From contig NZ_KI650980.1 in assembly GCF_000506985.1 (NCBI RefSeq), positions 558,001 through 622,000 on the forward strand: a stretch of 64,000 nt of DNA, in the 5' to 3' direction. Numbering within the stretch: the first letter of the stretch is position 1; every line of letters begins with the position of its first letter. This document shows positions 44,163 to 52,917 of this stretch, piece after piece. The stretch is from Advenella kashmirensis W13003 (lineage in GTDB: Bacteria; Pseudomonadota; Gammaproteobacteria; Burkholderiales; Burkholderiaceae_B). The notes under the pieces were generated by a model that saw only the letters and a list, made by a program, of their open reading frames with translations, did not search any database and was not told the DNA's origin. The position numbers and the translations under genes were made by a program.

Positions 44163-46193
44163 TTACCTCGCCTTTTCCCGAAGCAGGGCGACTGCAGCAA
44201 GCAGGACAAAACCAAATAAAATAGGGCGTACTGCGTAAGGCAGACCGCTTCCGGCCAGCAGGATTTGCAGGGTTGTCAGCAGCAATACACCTGCCAGAAT
44301 GCCCAAATAATGTCCGCGACCTCCCGTAATCAGACCGCCACCAACCACAATCACTGCGATGGATGGCAAAAGGTAATCATCTCCCATTCCAAGACTTGCC
44401 TGTCCTGAAAAACCCGTGAGCAGGACCCCAACAACTGCAGCGGATAGCGAGGACAATACATATACCAGGATGAGGATCCGACGGGTAGGCACACCAGACA
44501 GGTAGGCCGCATGCAAATTACTGCCCGTCGCATAAACATGCCGGCCAAAACGGGTCTTATTCAGCAGAAATACAGCCAGGATCACAAAAATGATCAATAG
44601 GAATATAACGGGTGTAATACCGGCGATCCGGGCGGTCATTAGCCAGCTGATGAGTGGCGACGGGTAGGCGCTGGGCGTGCCACCCGAATAGAGTAGGGCA
44701 ATGCCTTGAAGTATGCCATTGCTGGCCAATGTCGCGACGATGGGGGAAATACCCAGGACGGCAACCATGATCCCGTTTGCAAATCCGATGAGAATACCAA
44801 TGAACAAAATCAGCGGCAAAGCATAGATCAGCGCTTCATTTGTGCCCTGAGTCAGGCCGGTGAACAGTATGCCTGATAGCGCAATCGTCCATGGAAGGGA
44901 CAAGTCAAGGCCGCCCGTAAACACGACGACCCCCTGGCCCAGGGCGAGGATTATAAGAAAGGTCGACAATACGAGCATGGAATTCCAGTATGACCATTCG
45001 AACACATTGCGGCCGAGAAAAATCTGGGTTGCGATCAACAGGACGATCAGGCCACAAAGTGCGGGCAGTGAAATACGCAAGTCTTTCTGGTGTTTGCGAT
45101 TAAACGCAATATGGCTGTCCGGTGATGCTGACGCGCCGGCACACGCATCAATATATTTAGACTCCTGATTCAGCTGTGAAGCGAGCCGTCGCTGACGCAT
45201 GGCTTGTATCCTGTGCCTGAGCAACCGGAGGAACTTTCTTAGTTCGGCTTCCTTGCCAAACCCGCTGATCATGACCGCCATAATCAGCACAACCCCCTGA
45301 GCAATGGTAGAGTAGTATGCCGAAATGTTAAACAGCAGCAGAATATTGACAATAAGCATGAGCACGAATGCACCGATGACGGAGCCTACCGGCCCGCCCT
45401 TGCCTCCGCCCAGACGGGTGCCGCCAATGACAATAGCCGCAAACACGGAAAGCAAAAGCGAATTGCCGACCAGCGGATCGCCCGCACCGGTTTGGGCGCT
45501 CAGAAAAAAACCAGCCAGCCCGTAGAAAGCACCGGCCAGTGTATAGGTCAATAAATAGCTGCGTGCAATCGGTATGCCGACAGCACGGGCGGCCTCTGCA
45601 TTGCCACCGGTCGCATAGAGATGCAGGCCAAAAGGCGTTCTCTTGATCCAGGCCCACACCAGCAGGGAAAGCAGAATAAGAAATAGTGAAGCCGGGAATA
45701 ATTCAGGCAGAATATCGCCCATCAAATAGGTTCCCAGGGACGACGGGACCGTTCCGCCCGGCGAATTCATGACTAGTAAGGTAATGCCCTGGATAATAAA
45801 CATTGTTGATAAAGTAACAACAATGGGCTGAATGCGGGCATAGGCCACCAATACACCATTGACCAGCCCGCAGGCGGCACCCACCAGTATTGCCAGTCCG
45901 AAAGACAAGGCAAAGGCGGCTGGTGTGTTGTCGTCAATGTAGCCTGCCGCCAGAACGACGTTTACAAGTGAAATCACCGCGCCCACCGAGAGGTCAAAAC
46001 CTCCGCTGAGTATTACCAGGGTCCCGCCAATGGCCGCCAGTGCCAATGTCGTTCCACCACTGGCCAGCAGAGAAATATCAAAATAGCTGAAGCCGGCGCT
46101 TGACGCAATAATGACAAGCAGCAATATCAACATCACGATAAAAGCAGCCATCAAGGTCCCATACCGATGAAAGACGGTATATTGAGCATTCAT
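44163..46193 (-). CDS. Sugar ABC transporter, two permease domains fused in one protein
   Basis: A 676-residue membrane protein made of two complete RbsC/AraH-type (BPD_transp_2) permease domains. The first spans about residues 12-335 and carries GGFDLS at 64-69. The second spans about 380-670 and carries GGLDLS at 427-432. They are joined by a hydrophilic linker (about 340-380). Most relatives are single-domain proteins of about 330 residues that homodimerise, so here the translocation pore is a covalent pseudo-heterodimer. The start at 46193 lies one base after the ATPase stop; a longer ORF from 46304 overlaps the ATPase and is rejected. The sugar is unknown. Confidence 0.9.
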   Translation of the reverse strand: MNAQYTVFHRYGTLMAAFIVMLILLLVIIASSAGFSYFDISLLASGGTTLALAAIGGTLVILSGGFDLSVGAVISLVNVVLAAGYIDDNTPAAFALSFGLAILVGAACGLVNGVLVAYARIQPIVVTLSTMFIIQGITLLVMNSPGGTVPSSLGTYLMGDILPELFPASLFLILLSLLVWAWIKRTPFGLHLYATGGNAEAARAVGIPIARSYLLTYTLAGAFYGLAGFFLSAQTGAGDPLVGNSLLLSVFAAIVIGGTRLGGGKGGPVGSVIGAFVLMLIVNILLLFNISAYYSTIAQGVVLIMAVMISGFGKEAELRKFLRLLRHRIQAMRQRRLASQLNQESKYIDACAGASASPDSHIAFNRKHQKDLRISLPALCGLIVLLIATQIFLGRNVFEWSYWNSMLVLSTFLIILALGQGVVVFTGGLDLSLPWTIALSGILFTGLTQGTNEALIYALPLILFIGILIGFANGIMVAVLGISPIVATLASNGILQGIALLYSGGTPSAYPSPLISWLMTARIAGITPVIFLLIIFVILAVFLLNKTRFGRHVYATGSNLHAAYLSGVPTRRILILVYVLSSLSAAVVGVLLTGFSGQASLGMGDDYLLPSIAVIVVGGGLITGGRGHYLGILAGVLLLTTLQILLAGSGLPYAVRPILFGFVLLAAVALLREKAR

Positions 46194-46194
46194 A

Positions 46195-47715
46195 TCAGTG
46201 CACTCCCTCGTGTCTGGTATTTCCCATCGCAATGTCCATAATGCGAGTCTCGCTGATATCGTCGCCATCAACTGTATCTGTGATTTCCCCTTTGTACATG
46301 ACATGAACCCGGTGACAGAGGTTGACCACCTCGGGGATTTCAGTCGAGTAAAACAGAACGGCGCCGCCCAGATTGGCGAAGTCGGCGATCAGTTCATACA
46401 ATTCGTGCTTGGTGCCGACATCAATGCCGCGTGTAGGATCGAACAGCAACAGGATGCGGCTGCGTGCCAATAACCATTTGGCAATCACAATTTTCTGCTG
46501 GTTTCCGCCTGAAAAAGAGCCTGCATCCATCCAGAGCGCCCGCCGGTCCAGATCAATCCGCTTGAAAACAGTCGCGGCCAATTTTGCTTCTTTTTTTTCG
46601 TCGATCGCGCCCCACGCGCACAATTGCGAGAGTACCGGTAAGGACGTATTTTTCAGGCCGCTTTGATTAAGCAGCAAGCCCTCTGTTTTTCTGTCTTCTG
46701 GTACAAATCCGATACCAATATTCGGTCTGATGGCGTCGACCGGCGATAGCAGGGTGAGGGGATGTCCGTCAAGCAATAATGTTCCGGAATCCGGCTGTTC
46801 GATTCCAAAACACATTTGAAATACATCCAGCTGACCCATGCCTTGAAGCGCCGCGAGTCCGAGAATTTCGCCTTTTCTCAGATCGATGCTGATGTCTTTC
46901 AGTTTAGGCGAACATATGTTCTTCAAGCTTAATACGGACTGGGCAGCCGCAGGCTGTCGCTTTTTGGGAAACACCTGGGAGATGGAGCGGCCCATAATGG
47001 ATTCGACCACTTCGGTATCAGAAAACGCATTTGCTGCACGGGTTTCGACATGACGACCATTGCGCAGGATAGAGAGATCATCGCAAAATTGACGTACCTC
47101 TTTCATGCGATGAGAAATGAATATTACCGTGACCCCCTGGGCTTTGAGCCTGCCGATAATATTGCCGAGCCAGTCTACATCGGCGGCCGTCAGCGTCGAT
47201 GTAGGTTCGTCCAGCAGCAGTATCTGTGGTTTGCGAAATAATGCGCGGGCGATTTCGAGTTTTTGCTGTAATGCCAGATTGAAGCGATTGACCGGCAGAT
47301 CCAGCGAAACCGGGAAATCCAGTGTCTCGAAATGGTGCTGCAATTGCTCGCGAAGCTGCTTGCGTCTGAACATGCCAATCGGGTCGGTTGACGAGTAAGG
47401 CAGCAACATATTATCGAATACCGACAGATCGGGCAGCAACGTCATTTCCTGAAACGCGGTCTGTATTCCTGCTTTCTGCGCCAGTGCGGGCGAAGCAAGG
47501 TGGATAGGACGGCCAAATATCTCAATCGAGCCTTTCGTTGGCGTGATCAGACCCGATAGCAATTTCACCGTGGTGGATTTTCCAGCACCGTTTTCTCCCA
47601 GCAAGGCATGGACCCGGCCACGGCTGACCGTCAGCGAAACGTCGCTCAAGGCGTTGACAGGACCATAGTTCTTTGAAATATCCGACAAACGTAATGCAAT
47701 GGCAGACTCATTCAT
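46195..47715 (-). CDS. Sugar ABC transporter ATP-binding protein (dual nucleotide-binding domains)
   Basis: An RbsA/XylG/MglA-type ATPase with two tandem domains, 506 residues. Domain 1 has a normal Walker A GENGAGKST (40-48) and Walker B LLLDEPTS but a degenerate signature (LALQQ). Domain 2 has a good signature SGGNQQ (about 402-407) but no Walker A lysine (GLAALQGMGQ). Its Walker B reads LLLFDPTRG, so Phe425-Asp426 stand where Asp-Glu are expected. Only one composite ATP site therefore looks fully competent. It couples tightly to the fused permease (1-base gap). Confidence 0.92.
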   Translation of the reverse strand: MNESAIALRLSDISKNYGPVNALSDVSLTVSRGRVHALLGENGAGKSTTVKLLSGLITPTKGSIEIFGRPIHLASPALAQKAGIQTAFQEMTLLPDLSVFDNMLLPYSSTDPIGMFRRKQLREQLQHHFETLDFPVSLDLPVNRFNLALQQKLEIARALFRKPQILLLDEPTSTLTAADVDWLGNIIGRLKAQGVTVIFISHRMKEVRQFCDDLSILRNGRHVETRAANAFSDTEVVESIMGRSISQVFPKKRQPAAAQSVLSLKNICSPKLKDISIDLRKGEILGLAALQGMGQLDVFQMCFGIEQPDSGTLLLDGHPLTLLSPVDAIRPNIGIGFVPEDRKTEGLLLNQSGLKNTSLPVLSQLCAWGAIDEKKEAKLAATVFKRIDLDRRALWMDAGSFSGGNQQKIVIAKWLLARSRILLLFDPTRGIDVGTKHELYELIADFANLGGAVLFYSTEIPEVVNLCHRVHVMYKGEITDTVDGDDISETRIMDIAMGNTRHEGVH

Positions 47716-47784
47716 AAGTCGCGATTCCGGTATGAGTTTGGATCAAGCGCACGCAAGAGGCGCGCCTGATCCGGTTGACATTGT

Positions 47785-48915
47785 TTATTGCTGGGCGTCA
47801 GGCTCGGAATTGAGCGCTGCATTGATGCCCAGGCCTTCTGTTTGCTCGGAGTAAATGGATGCAAACCAGCCGGGTTTGCTGACCAGTTTGGGTGAAAAGA
47901 CATTGCAGCCGTCTTTCAGGTCGGTCCAACTTCCGTCTTTACAAAGTTTGATTGTTTCATTTGTTACTTGTGGCAGGGGAAGCGTGATTTTTTCCGGAAA
48001 GGTTTTACCTTCAATTGCTTGTACGGCCAGTTTTAACGCCAGCGCGCCCGAATACGGAGGAGAGGCATAAGAAATTCTGGGAGCACCCAGGGGCCGGTAG
48101 CTTCCGTTCGCACCGTCTATTTTTGTATCGGCAGGCAGCATCTGCACGCGTCCGCCATTGGAGCCTTCACCTGCGCATGGAAGCAGATCCTTCGGATCCT
48201 TGCCAGCTTCCAGTTGCATCGAGTTTGCTGTATAGCAGCCAACCTGAAGCCAGAGTCCATCGATCTTGTCCCAACTTCTGACAGCCACAATTTTTGATAA
48301 TTCGGTACGGGCGACTGCCTGATTCCACATGCCCGGTGTTTCTGCCACGACTTTCATTTCCGGATGTTTGGCAAATACCTGCTTAGCGGCTTCCGTCCGA
48401 TACTTGTCAACCGACGTGCCCGGCACACCGGTCAGCATGACGACATTACCCTTGTAATTCATTTTTTTGGCCAGCCACTCTGCCGTCACACGACCCGCTT
48501 CATGCTGGTCGATCGCTACATTATGCGCGCATGACTCGGTCACTTCGCCGTCATAGGCAAACACCTTGACCCCCTTATTGCAGGCATTTTTAATGACACG
48601 ATTCAAGGCAGTAGGGGAGATCGGGAAGACCACGATGGCCTTGGCGCCTGCCTGCACCATGGCATTAATCTGTTGAATTTGCTTTTGTGCGTTTTCTCCA
48701 GATACCTGGACTTGAAGATCGACCTTGTCCCTGAGCGCCGGTGTTTTGGCCATGGCCTTGACCATGTTGGCCGCTTCGGCCTGCCAGTCATTACCAATGA
48801 AACTCATGCTCAAATAGATTTTGTATTTCTCGGCAGCCTGTGCGTGGGAGGCAGGGCCGAAAGGGGTCATGGTAACGGCCAGCAGTGAAGCCAGCAGTAT
48901 TGATTTTGGTTGCAT
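47785..48915 (-). CDS. Sugar ABC transporter substrate-binding protein
   Basis: A periplasmic type I binding protein (Peripla_BP_4, ribose-binding-like), 376 residues with a signal peptide ending near SHAQA. The two-lobe fold is marked by YKIYLSMSFIGNDWQAEAANM, INAMVQAGAKAIVVFPISPTALN and KGVKVFAYDGEV. The start at 48915 has CCGGAG upstream; an earlier ATG at 48957 does not. First gene of the SBP-ATPase-permease-lactonase series, divergent from a GntR regulator. The ligand is probably a monosaccharide or sugar acid but cannot be specified. Confidence 0.9.
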   Translation of the reverse strand: MQPKSILLASLLAVTMTPFGPASHAQAAEKYKIYLSMSFIGNDWQAEAANMVKAMAKTPALRDKVDLQVQVSGENAQKQIQQINAMVQAGAKAIVVFPISPTALNRVIKNACNKGVKVFAYDGEVTESCAHNVAIDQHEAGRVTAEWLAKKMNYKGNVVMLTGVPGTSVDKYRTEAAKQVFAKHPEMKVVAETPGMWNQAVARTELSKIVAVRSWDKIDGLWLQVGCYTANSMQLEAGKDPKDLLPCAGEGSNGGRVQMLPADTKIDGANGSYRPLGAPRISYASPPYSGALALKLAVQAIEGKTFPEKITLPLPQVTNETIKLCKDGSWTDLKDGCNVFSPKLVSKPGWFASIYSEQTEGLGINAALNSEPDAQQ

Positions 48916-49003
48916 CTTATGTCTCCGGTAAGATCCAATTTCAAATGAATAGAACAATCGTTGTTTTTAAATTTGCCCATTATTATCAGGCTATTGTATG
49001 ATC

Positions 49004-49013
49004 TGTGATCACA
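49004..49013. promoter_or_regulatory. Candidate GntR operator TGTGATCACA
   Basis: A 10-bp perfect palindrome in the 160-base divergent region between the sugar ABC operon and the gntR gene, flanked by two TATGAT copies (48997-49002 and 49015-49020). FCD-type GntR regulators usually bind short dyads of this form near their own gene. Assignment is inferred from position. Confidence 0.45.
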
Positions 49014-49075
49014 CTATGATGGCACGTTAGCACGACATTTATGCTACTGTCAATCATGAAAAAGGAAGCCATTTA

Positions 49076-49771
49076 ATGATTAAAATGAGCAGCAAATTGA
49101 AAAAAGTAGACCGCAGCACGCTCTCGGATCGGGTGCATAACGAACTGAGTTCACTACTGATTTCAGGCCAGCTTTTGCCAGGACAAATGTTCAGTTTGCG
49201 CAGCCTGGCCGATACGCTTGGCACCAGCGCCATGCCCGTGCGGGAAGCGGTCGGCAGACTGGTGGCAGAGCGTGCACTGGAGATTCTTCCCAATCGTGCC
49301 ATTCGTGTTCCGCTCATGACGGTCAGCCGATTTCTGGAATTGCGTACGATCCGTATTGAGCTCGAAGGGCTGGCGACGGCCCAGGCGGCCTTAAATCGCA
49401 ACCAGCGACAATTAAACCGGATGCTGGATCTGCAGCGACTATTCGAAGAAGCACGCCAATCGAAAGAGCCGAACGGGCAGGTTGCTGTGAGGCTGAATAA
49501 AAACTTGCATTTTTGTGTATATGGAGCTGCAGGCATGCCGATCCTCTTCGATATGATTGAGGCACTCTGGCTGCAGATCGGACCAGTGCTCAATTATGAT
49601 CTGGCTATCAACTCCGAGAGATTGATGAATCGCCAGGCACATATCCATCATAAAAATATGGTGCAGGGCATTAAAATGAAACGTCCGGAGCAGGCCGCCG
49701 CTGCACTGGTGCAGGACCTGATGAGCGCTAGCGAACTGATCATGGAAAAAAACGTCTTGTCGCCGGATTAA
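49076..49771 (+). CDS. GntR family regulator with FCD domain
   Basis: A 231-residue FadR-subfamily repressor. The winged helix domain (about 14-80) includes LSDRVHNELSSLLISGQLLPGQMFSLRSLADTLGTSAMPVREAVGRL. The all-helical FCD effector domain covers about 88-225. AAGGAAG precedes the ATG. It diverges from the sugar ABC/lactonase genes, which it most likely controls, with a sugar acid or the imported sugar as effector. Confidence 0.9.
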   Translation: MIKMSSKLKKVDRSTLSDRVHNELSSLLISGQLLPGQMFSLRSLADTLGTSAMPVREAVGRLVAERALEILPNRAIRVPLMTVSRFLELRTIRIELEGLATAQAALNRNQRQLNRMLDLQRLFEEARQSKEPNGQVAVRLNKNLHFCVYGAAGMPILFDMIEALWLQIGPVLNYDLAINSERLMNRQAHIHHKNMVQGIKMKRPEQAAAALVQDLMSASELIMEKNVLSPD

Positions 49772-49850
49772 TGTCGGTAATTTGATTGCGTTCGTTGCTC
49801 ATGCCAGGCGATCTGTTTACAATCATTTTTATTCCAGACAGGCACTCGAT

Positions 49851-50453
49851 ATGCAGATCTTTCAATACGGCGACACCGAAATAAACTGGCTCAGCAAGCG
49901 TGACAAGCGCCTGGCCCAGGCTATCGAGCAGATCGGCAGGATCGAGCGTGCAACCATGCCCGATCTGTTTCCTGCTTTGATACGCTGTATTGTTGACCAG
50001 CAGATTTCAACCGCCGCGGCACGCACCGTTAATGCCCGTATTGTGCAATTATGCGACGGTCAGCTTACAGCCGATTCGCTGCTGGCAGCCGGGGCAGCGG
50101 ATCTGCAGCGCTGTGGAACCAGTATGAAAAAAGTTCAATATATGCTGGGGGTAGCCGAGGCGGTGAAATCAGGGCAACTGGATCTGACGGCGATTGCGAC
50201 CATGGATGACGCGCAGGTTATCCAAACGCTTACCGGGTTGAAGGGCATAGGTGTCTGGACGGCGGAAATGTTGATGATATTTTCTCTTGGCCGTCCCAAC
50301 GTGCTCAGTTGGGGGGATCTTGCGATTCAGCGTGGCATCATGCGCCTGTATCGCCATAAAACCCTGCCGCGTGAGCGGTTTGAACGCTATCGGCGCCGCT
50401 ATTCGCCGTATTGCAGCACGGCATCCCTGTATTTGTGGGCACTTTCCAAGTAA
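49851..50453 (+). CDS. DNA-3-methyladenine glycosylase II family protein
   Basis: A helix-hairpin-helix base excision repair glycosylase of the AlkA group, 200 residues. From the ATG at 49851 it reads MQIFQYGDTEINWLSKRDKRLAQ. It contains LIRCIVDQQISTAAARTV, the HhH motif LTGLKGIGVWTAEMLMIF and the catalytic Asp in LSWGDLAIQRG. It lacks the N-terminal domain of full-length E. coli AlkA (282 residues). Its neighbours on both sides are catabolic operons, so it appears to be a single gene. Confidence 0.9.
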   Translation: MQIFQYGDTEINWLSKRDKRLAQAIEQIGRIERATMPDLFPALIRCIVDQQISTAAARTVNARIVQLCDGQLTADSLLAAGAADLQRCGTSMKKVQYMLGVAEAVKSGQLDLTAIATMDDAQVIQTLTGLKGIGVWTAEMLMIFSLGRPNVLSWGDLAIQRGIMRLYRHKTLPRERFERYRRRYSPYCSTASLYLWALSK

Positions 50454-50497
50454 ACGCGCTCATCTGAGTCTCCTTGGGCTTCGGTAAAATCCCTATA

Positions 50498-50542
50498 TTG
50501 ACGATCTCAAAATAAATCCTTTAATATAGTTAAACGTTTAAC
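50498..50542 (+). promoter_or_regulatory. Promoter with overlapping LacI-type operator
   Basis: The -35 TTGACG (50498-50503) and -10-like TAATAT (50522-50527) are 18 bases apart. Directly after lies the 14-bp perfect palindrome GTTAAACGTTTAAC (50529-50542), with the central CG typical of LacI/GalR operators. It would cover the transcription start. The first gene begins 93 bases downstream, and a LacI family gene closes the cluster at 53713-54735. Confidence 0.65.
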
Positions 50543-50634
50543 CTAGGTTGTTTTGCGGCGCGTCGGCGAACCTTTCATGCTTGTTGAATGAATCAGGCGA
50601 TCCGTGCCGCATTTAATCATCACGAGGCAGGGAC

Positions 50635-51303
50635 ATGAAAAAAAAGCAGTTCGATTTCAACACGCTGAAAACAAAGTTATATACCGCAGTCCTGTCCGAT
50701 GTACTGGACAGCATGGGATATCGCGATCAGGCCATGTTGCCGTTTATTCGGCCGCTGTCGGAAGAAAGTGTGATTTTTGGCAGTGCACGGACCGGTTATT
50801 TTATGAATACCTTTTCAGTCGCACCTGGCGAAAATCCCTACGAACATGAAATCGCGCTGATTGACGATCTGAAACCTGATGATGTTGTCGTGCTGGGGTG
50901 TGATGGTCCGACCACCCGGATCGCACCGTGGGGCGAATTGCTCAGCACGGCATCGCAGCATCGCGGTGCGGTGGGCTGTATTACCGACGGTCTGGTGCGC
51001 GATATCCGATATATCCGCAAGCTGAATTTTCCGGTATTTCATGGCGGGATCGGACCGCTGGACTCGCAGGGCAGGGGCAAGATGATGAACTACGATCTGC
51101 CTATCGAGTGTGGCGGAGTAACGGTGCATTGCAACGACCTCGTGTTTGCCGACGCCGATGGCGTCATTGTGATCCCCATCGATATTGCAGAGCAGGTAAT
51201 CGAAAAATCGCTTGAAAAAGTAGAAAGTGAAAATCATACACGTGAAGAACTGGCTAACGGCCTGTTGCTGAACGATGTGTATCGAAAGTACGGTGTACTG
51301 TAG
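50635..51303 (+). CDS. RraA-like aldolase/decarboxylase family protein
   Basis: A second RraA/HMG-aldolase family protein, 222 residues, only distantly similar to the one at 39213. Active-site markers are PWGELLSTASQHRGAVGCITDGLVRDIRYI, with the Gly-Glu-Leu loop and the Arg-Asp pair that binds substrate and metal. It begins MKKKQFDFNTLKTKLYTAVLSDVLDSMG. It is first in an operon with a polar-amino-acid-type ABC importer and is probably repressed by the LacI regulator. The substrate is likely a branched 2-oxo or hydroxy acid; this is inferred. Confidence 0.85.
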   Translation: MKKKQFDFNTLKTKLYTAVLSDVLDSMGYRDQAMLPFIRPLSEESVIFGSARTGYFMNTFSVAPGENPYEHEIALIDDLKPDDVVVLGCDGPTTRIAPWGELLSTASQHRGAVGCITDGLVRDIRYIRKLNFPVFHGGIGPLDSQGRGKMMNYDLPIECGGVTVHCNDLVFADADGVIVIPIDIAEQVIEKSLEKVESENHTREELANGLLLNDVYRKYGVL

Positions 51304-51344
51304 TTTTCTTCATAAGTCGCGGTTTTCTTTGACAGGATACCAAC

Positions 51345-52211
51345 ATGAAAGCGCAATTTTCCCGCCGACAATTTTTGACCACGATGGGCGCCGGCGCCAT
51401 CATCACCACAGGCGGCATGCTGACCGGAATTCAAAGCGCGCAGGCGCAAGCGGCAGATGTACTTGCCGATATCAAAAAAAGGGGATTCATGCGGGTCGGC
51501 GCCTTCAGCGTGCCACCTGAGTCATGGGTAGATGTGGCTTCGGGAGAGTGGAAGGGCGTCGACGCCGATTTTACGCTGGCCATTGCCAAGCAGATCGGTG
51601 TGCAGGTCGACCCGATTATTCTGACCCATTCGGCCTTCGCGCCATCGCTGGATTCCCAGCGGGTCGATGTGATTGCCATGCTGTATCGGACACCGGAGCG
51701 TGAAAAAGTGGTGGCCTATAATGAACGGCCGACCTGGTATGGAATCGATGTTCTGGTGGCGCGCAAAAATGATTCCATCAAAAAGACGGCTGATCTGAAA
51801 GGCAAGGTCATCGGTACTGTGAGGGGCTCTGCCCAGGAGCTTGAAGCGGCGGCCATTCAAAAGAAATTCGCGACCGGCGATATCCGCAAGTACGATACAG
51901 CCGATCCCATGCTCATGGATTTGAAAGCAGGCCGGATTGATGGGGCCATTTGGTGGGGCTATACCTTCGATTATGCGCAACGCCAGAATCCGGACTATGA
52001 TTTTGCGGTGCTGGAAGCACTGGCGCCGTCCTATCTGGGGAGTGATACGCTGCCGGCCAACTACTATGTATTTTCAAAAAACGGGACAGCCAATCTGATC
52101 AAGGCGTTCGATGACGGTATTGAAAAAATCATCGCGGCCGGTGACAGCAAAAAAATTCTCGCTAAATATGGCATGACCAACCCCTCGTACCTCACCGGAA
52201 AGTTCGGGTAG
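51345..52211 (+). CDS. Amino-acid-type ABC transporter substrate-binding protein (Tat signal)
   Basis: A family 3 periplasmic binding protein (SBP_bac_3) of 288 residues. The N-terminus SRRQFLTTMGAGAIITTGG matches a twin-arginine signal with cleavage near SAQAQA, unusual for binding proteins, which mostly use Sec. The domain shows GFMRVGAFSVPPESWVD, VDADFTLAIAKQIGVQVDPI and ADLKGKVIGTVRGSAQELEAA. It lies between the RraA-like gene and the permease. Ligand unknown. Confidence 0.88.
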   Translation: MKAQFSRRQFLTTMGAGAIITTGGMLTGIQSAQAQAADVLADIKKRGFMRVGAFSVPPESWVDVASGEWKGVDADFTLAIAKQIGVQVDPIILTHSAFAPSLDSQRVDVIAMLYRTPEREKVVAYNERPTWYGIDVLVARKNDSIKKTADLKGKVIGTVRGSAQELEAAAIQKKFATGDIRKYDTADPMLMDLKAGRIDGAIWWGYTFDYAQRQNPDYDFAVLEALAPSYLGSDTLPANYYVFSKNGTANLIKAFDDGIEKIIAAGDSKKILAKYGMTNPSYLTGKFG

Positions 52212-52263
52212 GAAGTCCTGCCGACCATTTCGGTTTTATCTGACGCAGGCTTTCAGGAATATC

Positions 52264-52917
52264 ATGACGGATTATGTTGCGTTGATTGAAAAATATTTTC
52301 TGTACATTCTGCAGGGCGCCGTCATTACGGTGGAATTGACTGTCCTGGCGTTGATCCTGAGCGTCGTGATCGGGCTCACGGTGACGTTTACCTATATGTC
52401 GCGTGTTCGATGGCTCAAAAGAGTGGCAGCTGTTTATATCGAATTGGTGCGTGCCACGCCCGCTTTATTACAGCTATTTATCGTGTATTACGGGCTGACC
52501 AATATCGGTATCCGTTTCGATGCCTTTACCGCAGCGGTTCTGACCCTTGGTTTCATTGGCGGTGCCTATTCAGCTGAAATATTCCGTGCAGGCATTGAAG
52601 CCATTGATTTTGGTCAGGTGGAAGCATCGCGCTCACTGGGCATGACAGCTTTCCAGGCGATGAAACGGATTGTGCTGCCGCAGGCTTTTGTAATTACGCT
52701 GCCACCTCTGACCAATTTTGTCATTGCCATGATTAAAGACACCTCGCTGGCGTTGACCATTTCCGTGCCGGAAATCATGTACCGTTCTTATGATGCGGCC
52801 ACTCAGTCCTATCGCAGTCTTGCCGTTTATATGATGGCCGGAGTTATCTATTTGGCTATTTGCATTCCGTTATCGCGCCTGGCTAAACGACTTGAGCGAA
52901 AAGGGGATGCGTCATGA
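52264..52917 (+). CDS. Amino-acid-type ABC transporter permease
   Basis: An inner-membrane permease of the HisM/GlnP type, 217 residues, with about five membrane helices. It carries the EAA loop [22 protein letters not shown] (about residues 119-140) that contacts the ATPase, and [17 protein letters not shown], a typical HEAAP-family element. The stop overlaps the ATPase start by 4 bases. A single permease implies a homodimer. Confidence 0.92.
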   Translation: MTDYVALIEKYFLYILQGAVITVELTVLALILSVVIGLTVTFTYMSRVRWLKRVAAVYIELVRATPALLQLFIVYYGLTNIGIRFDAFTAAVLTLGFIGGAYSAEIFRAGIEAIDFGQVEASRSLGMTAFQAMKRIVLPQAFVITLPPLTNFVIAMIKDTSLALTISVPEIMYRSYDAATQSYRSLAVYMMAGVIYLAICIPLSRLAKRLERKGDAS

